Assembly (NCBI GenBank): GCA_964030475.1
Contig: CAXIPT010000001.1
Span: 4,214,849 to 4,278,848, forward strand
Length of the DNA: 64,000 bases
Direction: 5' to 3'
Source of the DNA: Tethya wilhelma
Lineage: Eukaryota; Porifera; Demospongiae; Tethyida; Tethyidae
Position numbers and translations under genes: made by a program. The notes beneath the pieces are model-generated. The model searched no databases. It was not told the origin of the DNA and saw only the letters and a list, made by a program, of their open reading frames with translations. Shown here in pieces: positions 52,880 to 63,734 of the stretch (positions are counted from its first letter, which is position 1; every line of letters starts with the position of its first letter).

Positions 52880-53488
52880 GATGGGGAGTTCTTGCTCACT
52901 CAAGTGCAGACTAGACCAATGCCGCCTGGCCACGTGGATAAGTGACAGAGGCACGTGGTGTGGGGGAAACCCCCAGTGTCCACGCTCAGAGGAAACATGG
53001 CATGAAGCAGTATGGTGAGCATTTTGCATCATAGCTTGTATAATGGAGTGTTTTTCATGTGTTTTAGCATTCAAGGCATTTTCTAAAGGGGTCTTAAATG
53101 TGCAAACTTCTAGAAAACTATATCTGTCCTTCCTCTACGTGTAGAAGTTCAAACTACCAGTGTAATCTATTTTCCATTTTTGGATGAGTTGTTTACTGGT
53201 ATGAAAAGAATGCTGAGCATTAATCCACTGCTTCATGAATTCCGTCATGTCCGTTCTATAAAAAAGCATCTGTTGCAATAAATTGCAGTGCATTTTTGTT
53301 TACCCTAATTTATGGTGTTTCTGAAAAGCTGACTGTGTCTTTAGGTGAAGATATATTATACATTCCTTCTCTTGTTGCAGGTGAGCTGTTTGCAGGGTTG
53401 ATTCATTGTATGATGGTTCAGAGGGTATTGTAAAAGCCTGTTGGTGTCTTAGCTAGTACTCTTCTGGGTCACATTTGAGTAATAAATT
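52880..53488. promoter_or_regulatory. Divergent region ESRP / dsRBD gene
   Basis: 609 bp between opposing starts. The ESRP frame stays open upstream of its ATG to about 53074, but that extension has no family similarity and is probably 5' UTR. No TATA box seen. Confidence 0.5.
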
Positions 53489-54972
53489 ATGAATAACAAG
53501 AGCAAATTGAATACCTATTGTCAAAAAACTCACAAAGCCGTTCCTTGTTATTCGAGTGAAAAGAAAGGAGATGTGTTTGTGAGCACTGTGATTGTGGAAG
53601 AAGCAACTTTCCGCTCGATCCATGGACATTCAACCAAGAAGGAGGCTGAAAATGATGCAGCTGGTGTTGCAATACAAGAAATTGTACAAAGTCTCCCTGC
53701 AAACAAGAGCATTGATGAACTGATTGAGGGAATACCAACATCAAAGAACAAAAAAAAGGCAAAACAGCAGAAACCCGATACGCAACAACTGGAACATCCT
53801 GGGCCTGAATTCACCCCAATCAGTGCTGTCAGCCAAACTCAACCAAATCAACGAGTTATACAACCAACACTCATCAGACCTCCAGCATCACTCAGCAATG
53901 CAGACCCGAGATTGATGAACAGGCCTTTCTCTGTACCTGCACAACCACAACAGATTCCACCCCCACTCCATCAGCCACCACCGGGTCCTGTCTACCATCC
54001 CTGCCCTCCACAGCAGCCCTTCCCTCAGCCTCCTCCCCACCCGCTGTGCAGTGGTGGTCAGGTTCCTGTGATGCGTCCACTCCGTCCCCCAACAAGACCA
54101 CCTCAGTCACAGGTACCTGTCTCAATACCCCATTCCGGTACGGCAATGTTAGTCCAACCACCACCACGAGGATATGTCCTACCACCAGCTACTGCATATA
54201 AAGGTCCAGTTCCACTGCAGCCATCCTTGAATCTTGGCATACCATTTTCAGCTATTCCGACTCCCATAAGATCCCCTTCACCGGATCCTGGTACTTTCAG
54301 CCCTGGCAACAATCAAACGTTACAATCACAAGCACCTTTATCAGAACATTCCAATGTAATTGTGGGCAGAGAAGAAAAAACGGATATTTACACTGTGTCT
54401 CTTAAAGAGTACTGCAGGAAGCGTGGTATACCAAAACCAATCTATAGTGTGAGAGAAGAGAGTGGCAAATTTAGTGCCAGGGTTGTAATTGACAAAGAGA
54501 CATTTTCTACAGAAGGAGACTTTAATTCGTTTATTAGTGCTCAAGAGAATGTGACTCTGAAGGCTCTAGCAACTGTGGGTATGAGAGCTTTGAATCTAGG
54601 TAATAGTATATATGGGTGTGATAAAGTTGGAAGAATGTAATTATTTTCTCCTGTTTACTGGTTCCAGACATTTGAGAAATTAATGAAGCATATCTGTTCT
54701 TTTGTGATGTAGATAATGTAGATATCAGGTGTTTGTGATGGCCTTGTATTTGTCAGGCAAACCCACGTGTTTTGTCATTTTCATTGATTTGTTGTTTTTT
54801 TCACTTTATCAGGGTCTCCGAATTCATCAACACTTGAGGCGAGCAGAGGTAGCTCCATTGTTACAAGAGCCACTGACTCCTTGAGTGACGTGTCCTCTAA
54901 TTCTCAAGCTAACTCTCTTCGTTCCAGCCAGCTGAATACAGTGCCACATAGTGTTGAACTGTCCCAAGAAAG
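53489..54972 (+). CDS. Two-dsRBD, proline-rich RNA-binding protein (partial, DRB/HYL1-like)
   Basis: Exons 53489-54599 and 54813-54972 (cut by the gap). ATG at 53489 is preceded in frame by TAA six bases upstream. dsRBD1 (about residues 4-72) contains KSKLNTYCQKTHKAVPCYSS and STKKEAENDAAGVAIQEIV, with the KKxAExxAA RNA-binding helix intact. A Pro/Gln-rich linker of about 200 residues follows. dsRBD2 (about residues 300-370) has VSLKEYCRKRGIPKPIYSVR and FSARVVIDKETF, but its last helix reads SAQENVTLKALATVGMRAL, lacking the basic KKxAK. The second exon is Ser-rich and of no recognised family. The L-x-x-Y-C-x-K-x-x-x-x-x-P-x-Y pattern is typical of the HYL1/DRB subtype of dsRBD; assignment to a miRNA pathway is inference. 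Confidence 0.75.
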
Positions 54973-55163
54973 NAAGTGGGAAAGTTTCGCGGGGTTTAAC
55001 TTTCGCTGTTTTCGCGGATCATGATTTATCCGCGAAAGTGTTTATCCGTGAAATTTTCCATAATCTGTACGGGCTTGTACAGCTCATCCGCGAAAGTTAA
55101 ACCACAAAAAATATTTGACATCTGTGAAAGTTTGACACCACGAAACTTTCCCGCTATACAGTA
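54973..55163. mobile_element. MITE-like element at assembly gap
   Basis: 190 bp beginning right after the N at 54973. Termini AGTGGGAAAGTTTCGCGG and CCACGAAACTTTCCCGCTAT are inverted repeats, and internal copies of TCCGCGAAAGT in both orientations make the whole element foldable. No coding capacity. It lies just before HEATR3 coding sequence, and its repetitive nature probably caused the gap. Confidence 0.75.
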
Positions 55164-55211
55164 TTTCATCATACTAGCTTAACTTGATCTATATTTTTAT
55201 GTCATGCCTAG

Positions 55212-58200
55212 GATTCTTCACCACCTGAAAGTTCACCTGTTGTACAAATCATAACAGAGCTGATGATTCCTGAAAGAGTACGTCTACTGTTGTGTTATAT
55301 GTTGTATGTTGTGCTTGTTGTGTGTAGTGGCAACAAACCTGTCTTTGTGTGTAGATCTGGAGAATGAGCCATGGTCCTGATGTTGCTACCCAACAAACCT
55401 GTGCAGCCATTGCTAATGGAGACACCATTATTGCAAGGTTCGTTTTACAGTATTAAAGTAAATCAGTATAATGTTTTCTCTTGTGTTCCTTATGTAGTTT
55501 GAACACTGTTCGTGATCGATCACTGCTAACTCTACAAAACCTCATCTCTGTGTTGCCAGTGGAGACATGGGGGAACAAGGACAGTTTAGCTGAAATGTGG
55601 ACCACTTTTATTGGTTGTATTCACCAGTTGTCTGATGTTGGAGTCCTGCTTGGAGTACTGGTTGTATTGAGTGACAAACTAAACAGTTTAGGATGTAATG
55701 TGAGCTAATTGATTGGAATACTACAGTGTAATGAATATACTTGCTGTTTATTTATTTACAGCCTATGACTGTGGAACAAGTGGTTCTGTTGTCTCAATCT
55801 GGAATGAAGTCTACTGATTGTCAGGTTAAAGTGGATACAATTTGTGTGCTTGGAACTGCCGGGAAAATTGTACTCAAACATCAGGAATCTGTCATGGAAA
55901 TGCTCAATGTATGTTGCTACAAATTTACTCCTACCAAGCAGTTCATGATATTGATGTCCAGTCAATATACTATTCAGTCATTCAAGTTTACTCTTTTAAT
56001 GCATGCCACTGTTAACTAAATTCAGTGCTTTGAGTTATTAGGTATCCCATAAAATTTCCTATAAACTAAGCATGCCAGTAATTCATGGCATGCAGCAAGA
56101 GTAATGATGTGACACTGTGAGTAAGGGTAAAATGAAGCCTCAGTATGCTCAACTAAAGCCATTGTACTTACATGCAGAGCGGCTATAATAATACAAGTAA
56201 CATTGTGCCATAGTGGTTTGGTACTGTTTCACCCTACAGTCATTTCGCTATTCATCTATGTTATATTAACGTAGCCTCGTTCCCAGGCTCCTCCTTCGCG
56301 AATATTTTCTTCGAATATTTGTGAAGGAGGAGCCTGGGAATGAGGCTAATTTTAACGCCTACTGGAAGTCAGAGTATCAACTTGCGTAATAGTCTCACAA
56401 CGTCTGGCCAGCAATGGACTACTCGCCTACCGTATGCATTTTCAAGTGAAGGCACATTAAAAAATGTAATCATAAATGTGTGAGCACATGCACAAAGACA
56501 AGACCCTGAGACTAAGGACTTGAAAAATAGAGTTTTAAAATATAGCATTATTCCTACACTGTAATCAAGAGGTTGAAGTAAAATTCGTGAAGATATTATC
56601 TAGTATATGTGTGACCATGCATCGTATTGTTATTGCACCACTACATTATCTATGGTTGCACCAAGAGTTGAGCACCTTATAGGATGTAATATTATCCTAT
56701 CATATTATCAGCAAAGTTTTGTGTCTCTGTCTGTCCGTGTGTTCGTGCATGTGTTACGGGAGTTCACCGGAAGTGATGTGACCTCAAACTAAAACGCTAC
56801 TATTTCTCTGGACTAGCTTAGATTATCTATGGTGCCAACCTCCAGCAAAAAAATTTCGGGACATTAAAACCGTGCGCGTGAAAATTCCAAGCCACGCCCC
56901 ATTTACATGTTGACACGCCCATTTAATTGCAAAAGTACAAAGTACAGCGCTATGCCACATCGCGGATCACGAAGTGCCGTGATCGCGCCGCACTGTACTG
57001 CCTCGCGGATCGCGAAGTGCCGCATTCGCGCCGACTCACGGACCGCGAGAAATTAGATTATGACCGCGCTGTACAACATAGCTAATCATTGATAGCATTA
57101 TTTTACTATAATTATACTTCCTATACCTTTATGTNCGCCATGGCGATCACCTTTCCGCCAAGACGCCGCTCTGTTTCCGCCAAAGCACCGCCAAAGCTAT
57201 CGCGTTTTCGCGAAGGCGATCGCTACCGTGGAAAGTGCGCAATTGCCAACGCGGAAACCAAAACCCGCCAGCGCGGTCGCTAAAATAAAAATCTTTTTGC
57301 GAGCTAATTTAATAATGCTTGTGGCGACTGACGATAAATGATATTAATCTTAGAAGACCCTTTACCAAATAGCAGTAGGTTTACTAGATGTTTTGTAAAG
57401 CTATTGAACACAATATGTTGTTTTGGACTCTCTCCAATCTCATGTTGATGACACCTATGTCATTTCTTTACAACAATAATAATAATAATATCACTCCAAG
57501 AGAAATCGCACTAACCAGCACTAAGTATTAGTAATAGAGTGAGATAATTGTTTGTACAGTAATTATTATTGTATAATAATATTATATTATAGAAAAAATA
57601 ATTAACTCTCACTTAATACCTTCATCAAGGTGAGAGTTATAAGTACAGACAAAGTTAGCTGATCACAGGATGAGTAGCTTTTAACATGGAAGGAAAATTT
57701 AGACAAGCAAGCAAAACAATCATACGTACGGTAGTACGTATAGTAGGAATGGGCCGAATGTCCCATAGACACAATACAAAATGTTTATGATCATAAAAAT
57801 CTAGCAAAACAAAATTAAGTCATCAAATTTGCTCAGAGGCTCTCAATGACAGATTACTAATTGCATGCATGGTCTAAAGCTCACAGAAACTTTCCTCAGC
57901 ACTCTTAGAGAGAGCTAGTGGGAAGCCACCATAGTGCCATTTTTGTTCATCTAACTTACGTATATACGTACGTACGTACTTCCTAACTGACTTACTTGAA
58001 AAGCATTTCCAGAGAACCAGAATGTGTTGAGCCAATTTTGACAGCACAAAGTAACTCCTTTTCATAGGTACTACATTCCTTGATACTCGTTTTAATCACA
58101 AATTAGCCTAAACAAAAACTAGAAAGCTTTGAAACTGAGAGTATAAATTCATGTACTTCAATGTAGCCATTTTCTTGTAGAGTTCAAAGGTCATTAATTA

Positions 58201-60976
58201 TCCACGTGCCATTTTAATGCGCATGCGCATTAGCTGCTTTAGCAGACAATGTAGCTTCTACTCAGAAACCTCAAGCTTTTTGTAGGGACTAACCAGTCTC
58301 TGATTGTCTCCTCACTGTAGTGTTGAAAAAAGTGAATGAACAAGTAGTAAAAAATTTAAAAAAATAAGCAGTGTAGGAATGGGCAGTGCTGTAAAAAGCG
58401 TTGGAACAAGGAATTAATTAATGGTCTCAATTTCGGCACATGACTACTTCATTTTTTGTGCCCAAGTCTTGGCCGGTAATCTAATCCTGCCTGCTATACT
58501 TTATTCTACTTTTTAGCCAAGTGATATAGCATTGGCAGGAATTTGAACCATTTAATGTGAGCTATTCAAGTATATATATAACAATTAGCTATGAGGAATC
58601 AAAAAATTAATGAAAATGAAGTAGTCATGTGCCGAAATTGAGACCATTCCTTGTTCTAACACTTTTTACAGCACTGCCCATTCCTACACTGCTTATTTTT
58701 TTGAAAATTTTTACTACTTGTTAATATACAATGTCGTGCTATTCAGATTAGTAACTGAATTGTTACAAGATTCTATACAGCCAGTTAAGCTTACTGGCTG
58801 TATTAAAACAGAGCTCAACTTTATTAAGCTTCTGCATATTATCATGGAGTTATGTTAAGGATTGTAAAGACTTCTGATAACTTTTAGTAGGTTAGTTTAG
58901 GGGCTACAAGTAAACAGTCAGCATTGCCATGAAAGAAGTATCAGTGATAATAAAAATTATTATTAAATATCGTCTCAGTAGTTGTGATTATTCACAGCAC
59001 TAAATTTTAATATTAACCCACCAACTATTCAATTTTTTACCTCAGGTGTTGAAAGGTAGACTCTTTCTAGGATGCTAAAACTGAGACACAGTCGTTGAAT
59101 CCACTGATTGAACTTACCTGGTAAAGGGTGAATTAGATTTATGTTACGTACGTTCTACCAGCCAGGCGTGTTATTAAATAGCTCGCAAAAAAATTATTTT
59201 GGCGACCGTGCTGGCGAGTTTTTGTTTCTGCTTTGGTGATCGCGCTTTTTCCGCGGTATAGTAGCGATCGCCTTCGCGGAGGCACGATCTCTTTGGTGGC
59301 GCTTTAGCGGCGCCTTGGCGGAAGAGCGACCGCTTTGGCGGCGTCTTGGCGGAAGAGCGATCGCCATGGCGGAAATAAGGGGCGGGTGTGGGGCGGGATT
59401 GCCCTTCTCGGCTTCCATATGCATAGAGACCTTTATGCAATTACGTTAAATTGCGTCACAACTTTCATAGCAACACTGGATGCGTTGCTAACTGCCGCCA
59501 TTTTGAAGGGCAAAAATATAATGGCTGACATACGGAAATCGTTGCTTTAAAAGTGTACTGATAGTGCATTTTGTATGATTAGGCATCTTTTGTGGTTCAC
59601 AACTACCAAGACAGAATATAGCTAGCTCAGAGCGTGGAAGCAGCAGTACCAACCATGCAACGAAGATTGTGATACAGAGCAAAGCCTGAACTGGCGTCAC
59701 CGTCTGCTAGCTGTTTTAGCTGCCGCTGCTCAAGGATCACTTTGCAAGTCTTTTGGCCTCTCTGAGTGAAAGTAATTGAGCGTATGTAAGTTGACTGTCT
59801 CCAGGGTTTTACTGCAAAAATTCTTTGAAGAAGCTGTCACATTCCTGTATTGCTAGCTGCTGTACTTCCACGCTAAATTTGCCCTTCAAAATGGTGGCGT
59901 TAGCAACGCATGCGTGGTTTCTAAGTCGTGACGTCAATTGCATAAGGTCTATAGCCTCGTTCGTTCCCAGGCTCCCTCCCACCGGGAAATTAAGCGAGAG
60001 AGCTCTGCGCACTTCCATTTCATTTCTGGAGAGGGAGCCTAGGAACGAGGCGAGGCTAGCGAGCGCTTCAGAAAGCGCAAGATTATTGCTTTGTTAGCCT
60101 TTTAGACCAGTTTTGGGACAGTAATGAGTTGAAAAAAAGCTTAATTTTGAGAAAAAGAATTGGATTTTTCTGGAAAAGCGCATTTCTGTCTGAAATCCGG
60201 GACATTTCAGGTAAATTTGGATTTCTGGGCGGGTCAGAAGCTTCAAATCTGGGACTGTCCCAGGAGTTCCCGGACAGTTGGCACCTATGGGATAACTAGT
60301 TTCTTTGCCAGCTGATTATAAAAAATGGCCGAAGTCGGAATTTGACTTGGAAAAGGGTCGTCTGTGACGTCACGTAGTGAGGTAAATTGCTGAGCTCATG
60401 AGCTGGCCGAATTGTAAAGAGGAGCAGTGAACGCATGCATGGTTACCTTTCACTGCCCAGCTATTACTATACAGAAGCCTGTGCTTACATGCATCTAGAA
60501 GTAAACATAAGTATACTTCATATGCAAGCAAGGAGCATGGCGAACGAAGCGAGCCACACTCCTTGTAATATTATAATATTATGTATTTTACACAGGTTAT
60601 CGGCTGTGCATTAAGAGACTGTATAGCCACTGACTCGAGCCTGTGGGTTGTATCACAAGCTCTGGACTGTGTGTTTGACATATTTGGTGCTGACAACTGT
60701 CCACTGAGTTTGTTTGGTTCTTTATCCCTAATGCCTGTGCTCAGGCAGTGTGCATCCATGTTCAAAGCAAGAGTAAGAATTTGTCATGATATATTGTTTG
60801 TGTCCTGTTTATGCATGTATATTGAGTATAATTATTATATAAGTTATATACTATTTTCCTATACACACATGCAGTTAAGGGTGGAGAAAATCAACTTAGG
60901 TCCTCATCTTGGTTTTGTCCAGAATACTAGAATTAACCTTCCTAGATTCATAGAATACATGCGGGTACAAAATTGA
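55212..60976 (+). CDS. HEATR3: HEATR3 / Syo1, C-terminal part
   Basis: Adaptor that co-imports ribosomal proteins uL18/uL5 into the nucleus for 5S RNP assembly (family knowledge). Exons in window: 55212-55277, 55355-55437, 55498-55699, 55762-55908, 60596-60772, 60875-60976; phases are consistent and stop TGA is at 60974. The protein runs ELMIPERIWRMSHG, LLTLQNLISVLPVETWGNK, LLSQSGMKSTDCQVKVDTIC, LWVVSQALDCVFDIFGADNC and INLPRFIEYMRVQN, collinear with the end of vertebrate HEATR3 (HEAT/armadillo solenoid). The N-terminal half and start are missing to the left of the 54973 gap. The penultimate intron (55909-60595) is 4.7 kb, dozens of times the local norm, and is filled with foldback repeats. 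Confidence 0.88.
56272..56348. repeat. Near-perfect hairpin, TAGCCTCGTTCCCAGGC family
   Basis: Arms of about 34 bp (TAGCCTCGTTCCCAGGCTCC... and its inverse ...GGAGCCTGGGAATGAGGCTA) with about three mismatches and a loop under 10 bases, in the HEATR3 intron. Confidence 0.85.
57135..57135. other. Assembly gap (N) at start of foldback element
   Basis: The right-hand sequence begins exactly in the GC-rich inverted arm, so the gap reflects a repeat boundary. Confidence 0.8.
57136..59373. mobile_element. 2.2-kb foldback element with long GC-rich inverted arms
   Basis: Arms 57136-57318 and 59161-59373 are inverted copies: both read CGCCATGGCGATC inward, then CGCGAAGGCGATCGCTAC-like blocks, and end TTTTGCGAGCTA-TTTAATAA. 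They are sharply GC-rich and made of repeated TTCCGCCAA / GCGATCGC words, while the interior (57.3-59.2 kb) is AT-rich without ORFs. A second nested inverted repeat lies inside (58342-58455 / 58611-58720). No transposase was found, so this would be non-autonomous. Confidence 0.7.
58342..58720. repeat. Nested inverted repeat inside the foldback element
   Basis: Arms 58342-58455 and 58611-58720 share AAGCAGTGTAGGAATGGGCA, AAGGAATTAATTAATGGTCTC (shorter in the other arm) and TTTCGGCACATGACTACTTC in opposite orientations, with few mismatches and a spacer of about 155 bp. Confidence 0.85.
59952..60058. repeat. Hairpin repeat, TAGCCTCGTTCCCAGGC family
   Basis: Arms TAGCCTCGTTCGTTCCCAGG... and ...CCTAGGAACGAGGCGAGGCTA; one arm carries an extra GTTC duplication. 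Spacer about 50 bp. Lies in the HEATR3 intron. Confidence 0.75.
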
Positions 60977-61440
60977 AAGGCTGATATGATAATATATATG
61001 CCATAAATACCTTATCAATGAATGGTTTATGAAATGCATGTTTGATGAGAGACATTAGACTCAGAAAATTTTCTTACGTGATCTCAAATTAAAATTACAA
61101 ACAATTTACAGGGAAAATTTTCGAGTATACGAAAATAAGCCCCGCCTGTTGGAGGACAGAGATGGGCAGTTGTATTACGACCTCCGTAGCAGCTGCTGCA
61201 AAAGTTCTGATATTTTGTCTAACTATTAGCCTATACTAAATTTCTAAGTTAGAAGTTACAACAGACTGTGCCAAATACTCGCTGTACAAAATTGTCCTCC
61301 AAGATGGCTGACTTTTTTTATGTCATGTGACCTGTGACATCACGTGATGTGATTACCGGTATACCTAAGAAAATTGATTAAGAATATTGATATAATGGCT
61401 ACATCGGAACATTGGTTACAACAATACGAGCTAAATCTAT
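60977..61440. other. Downstream region of HEATR3
   Basis: HEATR3 3' UTR and intergenic sequence before the LINE. No further gene or repeat recognised. Confidence 0.5.
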
Positions 61441-63721
61441 GACCTAATGCAGAAATCGCTATACCTGAATTCAATGTACAGTGTATACTCTACCTGCCCA
61501 AAACCTGAAGAAGATCCACTTATTTGTAGATCTTACGGGACATGGAGGAGTCTCCGAGTCGGCTTAAGTTGCCAGATTTGGCCCACGGAGAAGCCTCCAA
61601 TTCCCTATAACCAAACTTACCAATGTAGCATCATACCGAGTTGTAGGTATTCAAGTCCAAACTTCTAGTCGACCTATCAGTCTATCTACCCACCCGTAGT
61701 GCCCGGGTTGAACTGACGATTTCAAGGAGTGCATGGATCGATCATCTTGACTCCATTATATCGGTACTTGGATATGACAATGATGTAATACTTAGTATGG
61801 GGGACTTTAACGCTGACCCTGGGCCCCAAGGTGGACCACTTTCTGACACCCCCAGCAATGAACAAGGTAAAATCTTATTGAGGTACCTGGTTAAGTAGAG
61901 CTACTGAGTGCTCTGTGCATCTTCAGCCCTGCTCGGCATCCCTTGATCATCCTGCTAGAGACCATCACACCTACTACAGCGAGGCGCACAGCTCAGTCAG
62001 TACAATTGACCATTATACTTTGTCTTTGCCCAAGTTTGATGATGCGCTAGTCATAGATGGACGACCCAATGAATCTTTCTGATCACATGCCAGTAATGGC
62101 AAAATCTGCACATATTGATCACACCTCTAGCAGTGGGAAGCAACGCTACAATTGGAGCAAACTTACAAAGGAGGAGACAACAGAATCATATACTACAGAT
62201 GTAGAGGCCAGACTAACCTCAATTGAATTACCAGACCTTGATACCCTCTTGAGCGATGTCAAGCATTGATGAACACTTAGGAGTAATTTGCGGTATCCTC
62301 CAGTCAAGTGCCAATGACCACATCCCACAGAAGAGTTTTGTTAAACACAGGAAACCAGGTTGGACTCCCAATATACGTGAGGCTCATAGACGCCCTAAGA
62401 GGGCGCACAAAGCCTGGGTCAAGGCTGGCCGCCCACGCTCCACCCAACATCCTGCTAGATCACAATACAAGAGCGCCAAGAAAGCATACAGATCACTTCT
62501 TCGACATAGGAGAAAGGAGCAGAGAGACGGCTTCTTCCAGTCGCTGGATACCAACTGCAACAACCCCACCAAATTGTTTAGGCTCATTAGGAGGTTCAAC
62601 GGGAATGTTGCTGAGCCAACCTCTACCTTGTCCTTCAAGGGACACATTTTTAAAGGAGAGGAGGTCCGAGAGGCCTGGACTGCATATATTTTGCCGATCT
62701 TGCCACACCTAACAGTTTGACCCAATCTTCACTAAGGAAGTTGAGGATGAGTACCAAAGGATTCTTTCTGAATGAATGCCAACTGCACGTGGATCATGAA
62801 GCCCAGGTTGTCTTTAGCCATGATGAGGTAGCATCTAGAGGTCCCGGCCTGAAGCCTAATAAAGCAGCAGGGGCAGATGGAATTGATCCGGAACATCTCA
62901 TTCACGGAGATAGCCTGCTTCTAGACCATCTCACCATTCTGTTCAATGCAATGATCTGCTTTGGCCACATTCAGGCCTCCCGAATTCTTGCATGGCCTAA
63001 TCACCCCGATCCCCAATTAAGAATCACCACAAGAATATGTCCTGCCCTGGCAACTATAGAGGGATCACTGTCCTCTCCAACATTAGTAAAGTCCTTAAGA
63101 AGCTTGTCCTTTTAAAGATTCATAAGCAATCCTCACCACCTGAAATAAATCCTCTGCAAGGTGGGTTCAGGTCTCAAATGAGCTGTCTCCACTCAGCCTT
63201 CATACTCCAAGAAGGAATCCAATCCTTTACAAGATAAGAAGGCGGTGGCATACGTTGCCTTTCTGGATGTCCGTAAGGCATTCGATAGAGTGTGGCATGC
63301 TGGTCTGTTACAATCTATAAGAAAGGTGTCAGAGGCCCACAGAGTGACTGTGGAGAATCATCAACAATTGGTATACTGCATCCACCAGTTCTGTCTTATG
63401 GAACTCTGTTGAGTCAACCTTTCCAATCTACCAAGGTGTCCGCCAAGGAGGAGTTCTGTCGCCATTCCTATACTGTCTCTTTGTTGAAAAGCTGCTAGAT
63501 CTTCTCTCTCAATCTGGCTACAGAGTTTGCATCGACAACATTTATTGTGGTGCCCCAGCCAATGTTTGCTGATGACCATTGCATTAGTTGCTAAAACACA
63601 GATTGAGTTGCAGGCAATAATGACGGTGGTTTTCAACAATGCCATGAAGTGGCATTATTACCTGAATGCTGACACGCCATCTGCCCTATGGGGTGCCAAA
63701 TGTCTCAAAACTAATTTTTGA
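61441..63721 (+). mobile_element. Degenerate non-LTR retrotransposon (APE-type endonuclease plus reverse transcriptase)
   Basis: Broken ORF fragments in shifting frames. Endonuclease part: ILSMGDFNADPGPQG near 61790-61842 and NLSDHMPVMA near 62071-62100. Reverse transcriptase part: NKAAGADGIDPEHLIHG (about 62855-62910), NYRGITVLSNISKVLKKL (about 63046-63105), YVAFLDVRKAFDRVWHAGL (about 63250-63310), RQGGVLSPFLYCLFVEKLLD (about 63440-63500) and an MFADDH catalytic box near 63563-63582. Stops and frameshifts separate these, so the copy is inactive. The arrangement fits a CR1/L2/RTE-like LINE; the clade cannot be fixed by eye. No poly(A) tail or target duplication identified. Confidence 0.85.
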
Positions 63722-63734
63722 TCAGTGTTTAGTT

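Noticed and set aside
56272..56348. Near-perfect hairpin as a microRNA precursor
   Set aside because: The same arms occur at other loci with different spacers, as expected for a foldback repeat; no sign of a single conserved precursor.
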